Positions 35,277 through 43,491 of a stretch of 64,000 nucleotides of DNA are shown one piece after another. How positions within the stretch are numbered: the first letter of the stretch is position 1; every line of letters starts with the position of its first letter. A program made the translations under genes and the position numbers. The stretch comes from an uncultured Ruminococcus sp. (GTDB taxonomy: Bacteria > Bacillota > Clostridia > Oscillospirales > Acutalibacteraceae), in contig CAJODM010000001.1 of NCBI GenBank assembly GCA_905233755.1, positions 62,001 to 126,000 of the forward strand. The letters run 5' to 3'. The notes beneath the pieces are model-generated. The model searched no databases. It saw only the letters and a program-made list of their open reading frames with translations, and had not been told where the DNA came from.

Positions 35277-35504
35277 ATGAACAAAGAACTCGTTCTTCTG
35301 CCATCGGTGACCTATGCGATGAAGGCGAAGAACATCTTAGATAAATCCGGCATTCGTGCCTATATCCAGCGCACACCGAGAAATACCGGCATCAACTCCT
35401 GTGGGTACTGTCTGTTCGTGCCGAAGATGACCGATGAAGCAGAGACGATCCTGCGCAAAAGCGGGATCCGGATCCTCGGCAGAGCATCGCGGGAGGATGT
35501 ATGA
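35277..35504 (+). CDS. DUF3343 putative Se/S carrier-like protein
   Basis: 75 aa. 'VTYAMKAKNILDKSGIRAYIQRTP' is the family start, 'INSCGYCLFVP' carries the two conserved Cys, and the C-terminus is a ferredoxin-like strand-helix. The DUF3343 family (putative Se/S carrier) typically sits beside cysteine desulfurases and selenium genes; here the next gene is a class-V aminotransferase overlapping by four bases (ATGA). A role in receiving sulfur (or selenium) from the desulfurase is inference from context. Confidence 0.8.
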   Translation: MNKELVLLPSVTYAMKAKNILDKSGIRAYIQRTPRNTGINSCGYCLFVPKMTDEAETILRKSGIRILGRASREDV

Positions 35505-36649
35505 TCTATCTCGATAACAGCGCAACCTCGTCGATAAAGCCACAGCCGGTACGCAACGCAGTCTATAGCGCGATGCGATACTATGCGGCAAACCCCGGCA
35601 GGAGCGGTCACCGGCTGTCGATCAGGACAGCCGAAGCGGTCTATCGGACGCGCTCGGCGTTCAGACGGTTTTTTCATACCCGATGTGAGGAGGACGTCAT
35701 CTTCACCCCCGGATGCACCTACTCGCTGAACATGGTGCTGAAGGGAGTGCTGCGCGACGGTGATCACGTCGTCATCTCGTCGATGGAGCACAACGCCGTC
35801 CTCCGGCCGCTGGAGCGTATGAAAGGGGAGAGGCGCATCACCTATACCGTCGCCCCGCTCGGTCATGATGATGACGATACACTCGATCACTTTCGCCATG
35901 CCATCAACACCCGCACACGGCTCATTGTCTGTACCGGCGCGAGCAACGTGTTCGGGACACGCCTGCCGACGCGGCGGATATGCGCACTCGCGCATCAGTA
36001 CGGAATCCGGTTCTGCCTGGATGCAGCCCAAGTCGCCGGTATCACGCCGATCGACATGATCGACGACGGATATGACTATGTCTGTATCGCGGGGCACAAG
36101 GGACTGTACGGGATCGAGGGCGCGGGTGCGCTGCTGCTGAACAGTGATGATATGCTCGATCCGCTTGTCGAGGGCGGAACCGGCAGCGACTCTGCAAGTT
36201 CATCCATGCCCGCGTACTATCCCGACCGGCTCGAGAGCGGAACGCTGAACATCCCGGGGATCCTCTCGATGGGGGCGGGGATACGCTTTCTCGAGATGAT
36301 GGGGGTGGAGCGCGTTATGCGCCGCGAGATGACGCATATTCGGTCACTCTATGAGAGATTTGAGCAGATGGACGGCGTCCTCCTCTATACCCCGATGCCG
36401 GACGCTGAACGGTTTGTCCCCGTGTTGTCCTTTAACATCCGAGGTATGGACAGCGAGAAGGTAGCAGAGCTCTTGGACCGGCGATACGGGATCGCGACGC
36501 GCGCGGGGCTGCACTGTGCGCCGCTTGCACACCGTGCCATGGGTACCGAGGGGCTCGGTACCGTCCGCGTATCACCGTCGGTGTTTACGACAGAAAGAGA
36601 TATGAAGATTCTCGCCGATGCTGTCTATAATTTTCAGAAATCTCCTTGA
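35501..36649 (+). CDS. cysteine desulfurase family protein (class V aminotransferase fold)
   Basis: 382 aa PLP enzyme. 'YLDNSATSSIKPQPV' start, 'SSMEHNAVLRPLERM', PLP Asp in 'FCLDAAQVAG', Schiff-base Lys in 'CIAGHKGLYG', and a candidate sulfur-relay Cys in 'TRAGLHCAPLAHRAMG'. The C-terminal loop fits the TIGR01977-type (EF2568) subfamily better than IscS or SufS. It is translated in overlap with DUF3343, suggesting a dedicated donor-carrier pair. The cdaA promoter overlaps its stop codon. Confidence 0.88.
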   Translation: MIYLDNSATSSIKPQPVRNAVYSAMRYYAANPGRSGHRLSIRTAEAVYRTRSAFRRFFHTRCEEDVIFTPGCTYSLNMVLKGVLRDGDHVVISSMEHNAVLRPLERMKGERRITYTVAPLGHDDDDTLDHFRHAINTRTRLIVCTGASNVFGTRLPTRRICALAHQYGIRFCLDAAQVAGITPIDMIDDGYDYVCIAGHKGLYGIEGAGALLLNSDDMLDPLVEGGTGSDSASSSMPAYYPDRLESGTLNIPGILSMGAGIRFLEMMGVERVMRREMTHIRSLYERFEQMDGVLLYTPMPDAERFVPVLSFNIRGMDSEKVAELLDRRYGIATRAGLHCAPLAHRAMGTEGLGTVRVSPSVFTTERDMKILADAVYNFQKSP

Positions 36650-36674
36650 AATATATCACTCTGTGTGATAGAAT
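36646..36674 (+). promoter_or_regulatory. sigma-A promoter of cdaA-cdaR
   Basis: TTGAAA (36646-36651), 17-bp spacer, TAGAAT (36669-36674), extended TGA. The -35 box overlaps the stop codon of the preceding gene. Confidence 0.8.
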
Positions 36675-36703
36675 GAATGTAGCAAACAAACGGGAAGGGT
36701 TCT

Positions 36704-37567
36704 ATGGAAGCATTTGTATCTACCCTTTGGGCTACATTAAAGACCTTTCAGCTGAAAGACGCAGTCGATATCCTTCTGATATCGCTGATTATTTTCTATG
36801 CTCTTCGGCTGTTCCGCGAGACACGCGCCGGCCAGCTGGTTAAGGGCGTTGTCGTGCTGCTGATCGCCTATGCGCTCTCGGCGATATTTGACCTGACGAT
36901 GATCAACTATATCTTGAGGTCGATCTTCGAATTCTCGGTGATCATCTTTGTCGTCGTGTTCCAGCCGGAGCTGCGCCAGGCGCTCGAGAAGCTGGGGCGG
37001 AACAAGACGCTCAAGAACATCCTCTCGAGCCCGATGTCTGCACCCACTGCCTCGGTGACCAAGGCGATCAGCGACGTCGCCGATGCGTGTGCCGTGCTGT
37101 CGAGCAGCAAGACCGGCGCGCTGATCGTGTTCGAACGCGACAGCAACCTGACCGATGTGGCGCGCACCGGAACGGAGCTGAACGCCGATACCTCTGTCGC
37201 GCTGCTCGGGAACCTCTTCTTCAACAAGGCGCCGCTGCATGACGGCGCGTGTATCATCCGCGGGGGCAAGATGCTTGCCGCCGGTTGTATTCTTCCGCTG
37301 ACTGCTCAGATTGATATCAGCGATAACCTGGGTACCCGCCACCGCGCCGCCATCGGCATGAGCGAGGAGAGCGACGCTGTGGTTGTCGTCGTCTCGGAGG
37401 AGACGGGGATCATCTCTGTCGCGCTCAACGGGAACCTGCTGCGCGGATTTGACCGCAGCACCCTGAACGACAAGCTGGGCGAGCTGATCCTCTCCGACGC
37501 TGACAAGAACCAGAATCTTTTCACGATCCTGTTCAAGAGCAGAAAGGAGAAGAAGGATGAAACGTAA
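36704..37567 (+). CDS. cdaA: diadenylate cyclase CdaA
   Basis: 287 aa. Three N-terminal membrane helices (about 20-85), then a DAC domain. The catalytic motifs are DGA (Asp180) and RHR (212-214), within 'GTRHRAAIGMSE'. It makes c-di-AMP from two ATP, a second messenger for potassium and cell wall homeostasis. The regulator CdaR overlaps the end by 11 bases. glmM, its usual third partner, is not adjacent here. Confidence 0.97.
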   Translation: MEAFVSTLWATLKTFQLKDAVDILLISLIIFYALRLFRETRAGQLVKGVVVLLIAYALSAIFDLTMINYILRSIFEFSVIIFVVVFQPELRQALEKLGRNKTLKNILSSPMSAPTASVTKAISDVADACAVLSSSKTGALIVFERDSNLTDVARTGTELNADTSVALLGNLFFNKAPLHDGACIIRGGKMLAAGCILPLTAQIDISDNLGTRHRAAIGMSEESDAVVVVVSEETGIISVALNGNLLRGFDRSTLNDKLGELILSDADKNQNLFTILFKSRKEKKDET

Positions 37568-38816
37568 GGGCTTTTTCTCCCGACTGCTCAGCCATGATAT
37601 CGTGCTGCTGGTGATCTCCTTTGTCATCGCGTTCGGCGTGTGGTTCCTCATCAACACGAACTCTGATACCGAGGGCTCTATTACCGTCAACGACATCCCC
37701 ATCAACATCGATATCGAGAACGATGAGCTGCAGGTGTTCGGCGTATCGGACGATACCGCCTCGGTCACCGTCAGCGGGAACCGGGTGATGATCGGCGGCA
37801 TCACGGCTGCTGATCTCTCGGTCAGCGCCGGTCAGGACACCGCTATCGACACCGCCGGCGAGTACACGCTCGATCTGTCGGTCAAGAAAGCAAGCGTCAA
37901 CACCAACTATACGATCGACACCTCGTCGCTGTCCCCGGCGTCGATCACCGCCTATATCGACCGCATCAGAGAGGCCGAGTTCGACATTGACAACCAGATC
38001 GTCTTCAAGGTGAACGATAACCACTATGCCTCGGTGGCGCTGTCGGATTCTTCGGTCATTATCTCCGGCCCCGACACGATCGTATCCACGATTGCATCGG
38101 TCGCTGTGATGGGTACAATCGACGGCGAGCAGTCCGCCGATACCCTCACTGTCCGCCGGAACCTGACCTTCCTTGACAGCACCGGCAACGAGGTATCGAG
38201 CCCCTATATCAGCTCGAACATCGACGATGTTACTGTCACCGCCAACATCTATCCGGTCATGGATGTGAACCTCAAGCTGAATATGCTGAACGCTCCCGAC
38301 GATCCCCCGAGCATCAAGCTGTCGCCTTCGACTATCAAGATCGCCGGCCCGCAGGATACGCTCGATGAGATCGAGGATGACACCATCACCATCGGGAACT
38401 TTGACTACTCGACGATGACGAACACCGAAGTTGAGCTGAAGATGGATATCTCGTTGCCGACCGGACTGCGCAACCTGTCCAACGACACCAGCGTGACCGT
38501 CGCGACCGACCTGAGCGACTATGTCAAGAAGTCGATCACCTGCAAGATCAGCAGCAACCTGAACTCGTCCGAATACCGCTCCGAGTTCAACGCCGACAAG
38601 ATCGAGATCACTGCATACGGTCCCAAGGACGTGATCGACACGCTATCTGCATCGAACATCTCGGTCATCGCCGACTTCAGCGCGAATATGTCCGAGATCG
38701 CCGAGGCGAACACCCTGTCGCTCAGCGTTCCGCTGACCGTCACGCTGACGAAGAGCTATACCTCCTGCTGGATATATGGCAGCTACACAGCCGACGTCAC
38801 TGTATCTAAGAAATAA
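37557..38816 (+). CDS. cdaR: YbbR domain protein CdaR
   Basis: 419 aa. One N-terminal membrane helix ('VLLVISFVIAFGVWFLIN') and about four extracellular YbbR repeats, visible as recurrent 'V.V.G....V..I' strands ('VTVSGNRVMIGGI', 'VIISGPDTIVSTI', 'IKIAGPQDTLDEI', 'ITAYGPKDVIDTL'). It binds CdaA in the membrane and controls cyclase activity. It is followed by a bidirectional terminator. Confidence 0.93.
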   Translation: MKRKGFFSRLLSHDIVLLVISFVIAFGVWFLINTNSDTEGSITVNDIPINIDIENDELQVFGVSDDTASVTVSGNRVMIGGITAADLSVSAGQDTAIDTAGEYTLDLSVKKASVNTNYTIDTSSLSPASITAYIDRIREAEFDIDNQIVFKVNDNHYASVALSDSSVIISGPDTIVSTIASVAVMGTIDGEQSADTLTVRRNLTFLDSTGNEVSSPYISSNIDDVTVTANIYPVMDVNLKLNMLNAPDDPPSIKLSPSTIKIAGPQDTLDEIEDDTITIGNFDYSTMTNTEVELKMDISLPTGLRNLSNDTSVTVATDLSDYVKKSITCKISSNLNSSEYRSEFNADKIEITAYGPKDVIDTLSASNISVIADFSANMSEIAEANTLSLSVPLTVTLTKSYTSCWIYGSYTADVTVSKK

Positions 38817-38820
38817 ACTA

Positions 38821-38854
38821 CGGGCCGCTTCTGTCACGAAGCGGCCCGATTTGT
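38821..38854. terminator. terminator between cdaR and rodA
   Basis: Perfect 10-bp GC-rich stem 38821-38830 / 38839-38848, with ATTTGTT after it; convergent genes on both sides. Confidence 0.7.
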
Positions 38855-38859
38855 TATGA

Positions 38860-40050
38860 TCAGTAGGGTGCGGTGTTCATGTATTTATACTTGCGATCCC
38901 GCAGGATCCCGCTGTCGGATATATCGGTGATATCCTTATGATAGTAGACGCTCTGTACGAGCCCTATCCCCATGAGCACCGACAGTATCGATGTGCCGCC
39001 GCTCGAGAAGAACGGGAGCGTGATGCCGATCACCGGCAGCAGCCCGAGCACCATGCCGATATTCAGCACCGACTGGGACGCGATCATCGAGAACACCCCG
39101 ACGCACAGCATCTTGCCGCTATAGTCGCGCGCAGACATAGCGTTGAGCATGATCTTGATGCAGATCGCGAGCAGCAGGACGATCAGCAGCGTGCACCCGA
39201 TAAATCCGAGCTCCTCGCCCGCTACGGTGAAGATGAAGTCGTTCTCCTGCTCGGGGACGATGGACGTCGCGACCCGCGCGCCGTTGCCAAGCCCCGTGCC
39301 GCTCATCGCGCCGGAGGCGATGCTGACCTTGCCCTGATACTGCTGCCAGCCATAGTTCGTCAGCGCGTTGCCGTCGATATCGAATATCGCTGTGAAGCGC
39401 GCCTTGTGCTCGTCGTTGAGCACATAGTTCCAGATGATCGGGATCCCGGCGGCGAGCAGCAGCACCATGATGAGAAAGTACCGCAGCTGAACCCCGCCGA
39501 TGAACGCCATCATCAGGAAGATGAAGAGGAACACCAGTACCGTACCGTCGTCGCCCTGCATATGGATGATCAGCACCGGTAACGCCATATGCAGCACTAG
39601 CGACAGCACCCCGAGCAGGGTGTGCAGCTTCTCGGACGAGCGCAGCAGCTGCAAATGGCGCGCAAAGGTGATGATGAAGAAGATCTTCACCAGCTCCGAC
39701 GGCTGGAACGTCAACCCGCCCGGCAGCGTGATCCAAGCCGTATCATCCGTGCCCGATACGTTAACGCCCACGGCGAACACCAACAGCATCAGGATGAGCG
39801 ACAGGGCTGCGAACAGCCACCATAGCTTGAGGATACGCTCATAGTCGATCACACACAGCACAACAGCCACGATATATCCGATGATGATCGCAAGCAGCTG
39901 AGAGTGTAGATAGTTATAGTTCGACGACCGCTGCATCGAGTTGATCAGCAGAAGTCCATATACCACCGCTGCGATCGTCAACAGCCACAGGAACAGGTCG
40001 GTATGGGTAAAGAATTTCTTGATTTTCTTAGAAAAAGAGCTCAATCTCAC
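38860..40050 (-). CDS. rodA: SEDS glycosyltransferase RodA/FtsW family
   Basis: 396 aa with ten hydrophobic helices. Signatures: 'LTFQPSELVKIFFIITFA', 'MQGDDGTVLVFLFIFLMM', 'SIASGAMSGTGLGNGARV' and 'FFSSGGTSILSVLMGIGLVQSV'. 'PEQENDFIFTVAGEELGF' includes the conserved Glu-Asp loop. It polymerises lipid II glycan strands with a class B PBP during elongation. RodA is favoured over FtsW/SpoVE by the short N-terminus and the 'QGDDGTVLV' motif. Strong promoter at 40075-40103. Confidence 0.9.
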   Translation of the reverse strand: MRLSSFSKKIKKFFTHTDLFLWLLTIAAVVYGLLLINSMQRSSNYNYLHSQLLAIIIGYIVAVVLCVIDYERILKLWWLFAALSLILMLLVFAVGVNVSGTDDTAWITLPGGLTFQPSELVKIFFIITFARHLQLLRSSEKLHTLLGVLSLVLHMALPVLIIHMQGDDGTVLVFLFIFLMMAFIGGVQLRYFLIMVLLLAAGIPIIWNYVLNDEHKARFTAIFDIDGNALTNYGWQQYQGKVSIASGAMSGTGLGNGARVATSIVPEQENDFIFTVAGEELGFIGCTLLIVLLLAICIKIMLNAMSARDYSGKMLCVGVFSMIASQSVLNIGMVLGLLPVIGITLPFFSSGGTSILSVLMGIGLVQSVYYHKDITDISDSGILRDRKYKYMNTAPY

Positions 40051-40074
40051 ACCATCCTATCAGTTATCAAGTCA

Positions 40075-40103
40075 ATTATAGTAGAACCGTCGGGATGAAT
40101 CAA
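40075..40103 (-). promoter_or_regulatory. sigma-A promoter of rodA
   Basis: Minus strand TTGATT (40103-40098), 17-bp spacer, TATAAT (40080-40075). Confidence 0.8.
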
Positions 40104-40194
40104 GAGATAATCGTTAAATTATTTTTTTTATTTTTCATACAGCATTATGACATCTACTGGGTATGATAAAATACTTTCTTGGGGCTGATGGTAT

Positions 40195-40635
40195 ATGATT
40201 AAGATTGAAACACACAGCACAACCCAGACCGAACACCTAGGCAGCCGGATCGCATCCGTGCTGACGGGGGTTGAAGTCATCGCGCTGTTCGGCGACCTCG
40301 GCGCCGGCAAGACCGCGTTCACCCGCGGGCTGTGCCGCGGGCTGGGGTTTGACAATGGTGTGTCCAGCCCGACGTTTGCGATCGTGAACGAGTATCGCGC
40401 ACGATATCCGGTATATCACTTCGATATGTACCGTATCACGTCATCGGACGACCTGTATGCTGTGGGGTTCTATGATTATCTTGACCGCGGGATTCTCGTG
40501 ATCGAGTGGAGCGAGAATATCGAGAGCGAGCTCGACGATACCGCGATCCGCATCCATATCACTAAGACCGATGACGAGAACACGCGGAGCTTTCTGATAG
40601 AGGGGATGGATGACTATGCTGATATTATCGGTTGA
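40195..40635 (+). CDS. tsaE: tRNA t6A biosynthesis ATPase TsaE
   Basis: 146 aa. Walker A 'GDLGAGKTAFTRGL', 'SSPTFAIVNEY' and 'VYHFDMYRI' are TsaE signatures; 'VIEWSEN' is the conserved C-terminal motif. It powers the TsaB-TsaD complex that makes t6A37 in tRNA, the substrate of MtaB (25432) found in the same window. It overlaps tsaB by 20-26 bases. Confidence 0.96.
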   Translation: MIKIETHSTTQTEHLGSRIASVLTGVEVIALFGDLGAGKTAFTRGLCRGLGFDNGVSSPTFAIVNEYRARYPVYHFDMYRITSSDDLYAVGFYDYLDRGILVIEWSENIESELDDTAIRIHITKTDDENTRSFLIEGMDDYADIIG

Positions 40636-41299
40636 TTCGACCGCCACCCCTGCGTCGGTCGCGCTGTATGATGACCGGCTGATCGCCGAATACTATATCC
40701 ATACGAAGCTGACCCATAGCCAGACGCTCGTGAGCATGATCGAATCTGTCCTTACAGTCACCGGCGTTAAAACCGAGGATATCGATCGCTATGCCGTGAA
40801 CAACGGCCCCGGATCGTTCACCGGCGTGCGCATCGGTGTTGCCGCGGTGAAGGGGATGGCGTATGCACAGGACAAGCCGTGTGTCGCCGTCTCGACGCTC
40901 GAGAGCATCGCGCATCAGTTCCCATACTTTGACGGGATCATCTGTCCGTGCATGGATGCCCGCCGACAGCAGGTCTATAACGCGCTCTTCTCTGTGAGCG
41001 GCGAGAGGATCGAGCGGCTGTGCGACGACCGCGCGATCGCGATCTCCCTGCTGCTCGAGGAGCTGAGCACATACTCTGGACGGGTCATCCTTGCCGGCGA
41101 CGGCGCCGCGCTCGTTGATGCTGCGGCCCCTGAGCGGGGGTATATCCTCGCGCCCGAGCATCTGCGCTATCAGCGCGCCGCATCCACCGCGATGCTCGCC
41201 ACCACCCGAGAACCCGTGAACGCCGCGTCGCTCATGCCCGGGTACCTGCGCTTGTCCCAAGCCGAGCGGGAGCGTAACGAGAAACTGACAAAGGAATGA
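40610..41299 (+). CDS. tsaB: tRNA t6A biosynthesis protein TsaB
   Basis: 229 aa ASKHA-fold partner of TsaD. 'LILSVDSTATPASVAL', 'AVNNGPGSFTGVRIGVAAVKGMA' and 'ICPCMDARRQQVYNALF' are typical. Starts at ATG 40610 or 40616, both within tsaE; the second gives better SD spacing from GAGGGG (40600-40605). The genes that usually follow (rimI, tsaD) are absent; rpiB follows instead after 7 bases. Confidence 0.94.
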   Translation: MTMLILSVDSTATPASVALYDDRLIAEYYIHTKLTHSQTLVSMIESVLTVTGVKTEDIDRYAVNNGPGSFTGVRIGVAAVKGMAYAQDKPCVAVSTLESIAHQFPYFDGIICPCMDARRQQVYNALFSVSGERIERLCDDRAIAISLLLEELSTYSGRVILAGDGAALVDAAAPERGYILAPEHLRYQRAASTAMLATTREPVNAASLMPGYLRLSQAERERNEKLTKE

Positions 41300-41306
41300 A
41301 AACCGT

Positions 41307-41756
41307 ATGATAGCGATCGGATGCGATCACGGCGGCTATGAGATCAAGACCGCCGTCATCTCCTATCTGAAAGAGAAGCAAATCGAATATATTGATTTTG
41401 GCACTGACAGCACCGACAGCGTTGACTTTCCGCTGTATGCCTATCGCGTGGCAAGCGCTGTATCGCGCGGCGAGTGTGAGAGAGGCATCCTGTGCTGCGG
41501 GACCGGTATCGGCGTTTCGATCGCCGCCAATAAGGTCAAGGGCATCCGCGCTGCGGTATGTGCCGACGCATACTGTGCCGAGATGACTCGCCGCCATAAT
41601 GACGCCAACATCCTGTGCATGGGCGGTAGAGTGATCGACAGCGATACCGCAGTCAAACTTGCCGAAATCTTTCTTAAAACGCCGTTTAGCGGCGGTCGGC
41701 ACGAGAAGCGGATCGAGATGATCACCGCTATCGAGAACGACGATCTAACACTTTGA
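41307..41756 (+). CDS. rpiB: ribose-5-phosphate isomerase B
   Basis: 149 aa RpiB/LacA fold interconverting ribose-5-P and ribulose-5-P in the pentose phosphate pathway. 'IGCDHGGYEIKTAV' start and catalytic Cys in 'GILCCGTGIGVSIAANKVKG'; His in 'TRRHNDANILCMGGRVI'. Typical length; directly downstream of tsaB and 39 bases before upp. Confidence 0.95.
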   Translation: MIAIGCDHGGYEIKTAVISYLKEKQIEYIDFGTDSTDSVDFPLYAYRVASAVSRGECERGILCCGTGIGVSIAANKVKGIRAAVCADAYCAEMTRRHNDANILCMGGRVIDSDTAVKLAEIFLKTPFSGGRHEKRIEMITAIENDDLTL

Positions 41757-41795
41757 TTCTATTATCACTGATTATACAGAAAGAAGGAAATATCT

Positions 41796-42485
41796 ATGAG
41801 TAAAGTAACCGTATTCGACCACCCGCTGATCCAGCACAAGCTCTCGTATCTGCGCGACAAGAACACCGGCTCCAAGCTGTTCCGCGAGCTGATCTCTGAG
41901 ATTGCGATGCTGATGTGCTATGAGGCGACGCGTGACCTTCCGCTTGAGGATGTCGAGATCGAGACCCCCATGCAGAAGATGGTCGCCAAGAAGATCAAGG
42001 GCAGAAAGCTCGCTTTCGTGCCGATCCTGCGTGCCGGATGCGGTATGCTGGACGCGATGCTGACGATGGTACCGGCAGCCAAAGTCGGTCATATCGGACT
42101 GTATCGTGACGAGGTCACCCATAAGCCCATCGAATACTATAACAAGCTGCCCGGCGATGTTGAGGAGAGAGATGTATTCGTCCTCGATCCGATGCTCGCG
42201 ACCGGCGGCTCGGCGGTCGATGCGATCGAGATCATCAAACGCTCTAACCCCCGCTCGATCAAGTTTCTGTGCATCATTGCTGCTCCCGAGGGGATCGAGG
42301 TGCTCTCCAAGGCGCATCCCGATGTCGAGATCTACTGTGCCGCCAAGGACGAGAAGCTGAACAAGAATTGCTATATCCTGCCCGGTCTCGGGGATGCGGG
42401 TGATCGTATCTACGGTACCGACGTGGTCGGCGAGGTATCTATCGACAAGCGCGGCAGCACCGTGCGTCTGCACAGCAATGTCTGA
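41796..42485 (+). CDS. upp: uracil phosphoribosyltransferase
   Basis: 229 aa salvage enzyme (uracil + PRPP to UMP). '[20 protein letters not shown]' N-terminal motif, '[18 protein letters not shown]', PRPP loop '[16 protein letters not shown]' and uracil-binding '[16 protein letters not shown]'. It is about 20 residues longer than common Upp at the C-terminus ('[17 protein letters not shown]'). The rpiB-upp neighbourhood is common in Firmicutes. Its stop overlaps the next start by one base. Confidence 0.95.
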   Translation: MSKVTVFDHPLIQHKLSYLRDKNTGSKLFRELISEIAMLMCYEATRDLPLEDVEIETPMQKMVAKKIKGRKLAFVPILRAGCGMLDAMLTMVPAAKVGHIGLYRDEVTHKPIEYYNKLPGDVEERDVFVLDPMLATGGSAVDAIEIIKRSNPRSIKFLCIIAAPEGIEVLSKAHPDVEIYCAAKDEKLNKNCYILPGLGDAGDRIYGTDVVGEVSIDKRGSTVRLHSNV

Positions 42486-42979
42486 TGAAGCGGATATTCT
42501 CCGCTATGCTTGCCGTGCTGCTGACGGCTATACTGTTCTGCGGATGCTCATCGCATACCGACGCCGAGGGCGTCAAGGTTGAACTTCTCGACGACAACGG
42601 CAACGTCACGGGGTATGAGCGTCGCTATCATAACAGCGATGGGCTGCTGTCCCGACTCGATGTCTATGATGCCGACGATAACTATGACCACTATGTGCTC
42701 TATGAGTACGATGATGACGACCGCCTGACGAAAGAATCGACCTATCGTGCCGACGGCATCGGCGACTTCTACTATACCTACAGCTATAACGACGACGGCG
42801 AGGTTATCGAGAAGGGCTACTACACCGCGTACGAGGGCGCGACCGTCATGCTCTATGACGATGACGGGAACATCACCGAGGTATACTCGTATGACAACGG
42901 CGCGAACCTCTACCTTCACGAGGTGAAGGAGGATGGCGAGTGGCATATGTACGACGGTGAAGATAACGAAATCAACTGA
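42485..42979 (+). CDS. small lipoprotein with YD-type repeats
   Basis: 164 aa with lipobox 'LFCGC' (Cys near 20). The body consists of recurrent acidic Tyr/Asp segments ('VYDADDNYDHYVLYEYDDDD', 'YYTYSYNDDGEVIEKGYYT', 'MLYDDDGNITEVYSYDNG') resembling RHS/YD or MORN-like beta repeats of about 20 residues. Very acidic. No function can be assigned. It starts in the upp stop codon (ATGA-like overlap) and precedes a hairpin and a DUF4358 lipoprotein. Confidence 0.6.
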   Translation: MKRIFSAMLAVLLTAILFCGCSSHTDAEGVKVELLDDNGNVTGYERRYHNSDGLLSRLDVYDADDNYDHYVLYEYDDDDRLTKESTYRADGIGDFYYTYSYNDDGEVIEKGYYTAYEGATVMLYDDDGNITEVYSYDNGANLYLHEVKEDGEWHMYDGEDNEIN

Positions 42980-42982
42980 AAG

Positions 42983-43016
42983 ATAAAGACCGATAACTGT
43001 TGTCGGTCTTTATTAC
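42983..43016 (+). terminator. terminator between the two lipoproteins
   Basis: An 11-bp stem ATAAAGACCGA / TCGGTCTTTAT (from 42983 to 43013). The U-tract is poor (TTTATTAC), so partial readthrough is likely. Confidence 0.55.
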
Positions 43017-43028
43017 TGGGAGAAGAAG

Positions 43029-43487
43029 ATGAGAAAGCTGTGTTGTCTGTCGATACTGTTAGCGATGCTGATCCTGCTGTCCTCGTGCGCGAAAACGACC
43101 GTGGAGCCGTCCGCGCTGATGGACGAGCTGAAATCCGAGTTCGACCTCACCGATATGAGAGAACTCTCGACGGCCGACGAGCTGTACACCTACTATGCTA
43201 TCGACAAAGAGGGGATAGAGGCGTTTGCCGCCTGTGTCAGCAATGATACCGACGAGATGGACGAGGTACTGCTCCTGTGCTTATCAAATACGGATGCTGC
43301 CGACACGGCAGAACGCCTGCTGCAAAGCCATCTCGAAGCGCGTCGGATGATCGCATCCGACTACAGCCCCGAGCGCGAACGCGTTCTGGAGAGCTGTCGG
43401 GTGATCCGCTCGGGCAACACCCTCGCCCTTGTGATAGCTGACCGTGCCAAACAGATCAACGCATATATTCAGAACAGGATGGGCTGA
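43029..43487 (+). CDS. DUF4358 lipoprotein (second copy)
   Basis: 152 aa, lipobox 'LLSSC' (Cys near 19). It has the same plan as the protein at 6774-7247: 'ALMDELKSEFDLTDMRELS', 'ELYTYYAIDKEGIEAFAAC', 'DEVLLLCLSNTDAADTAERL', ending 'NTLALVIADRAKQINAYI'. The sequence similarity is moderate, consistent with old paralogy. It lies four bases before pcrA. Function unknown. Confidence 0.72.
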   Translation: MRKLCCLSILLAMLILLSSCAKTTVEPSALMDELKSEFDLTDMRELSTADELYTYYAIDKEGIEAFAACVSNDTDEMDEVLLLCLSNTDAADTAERLLQSHLEARRMIASDYSPERERVLESCRVIRSGNTLALVIADRAKQINAYIQNRMG

Positions 43488-43491
43488 CGAT

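Noticed and set aside
37557..38816. A fused or duplicated cdaR gene
   Set aside because: The internal similarity is the normal set of YbbR repeats for this family.
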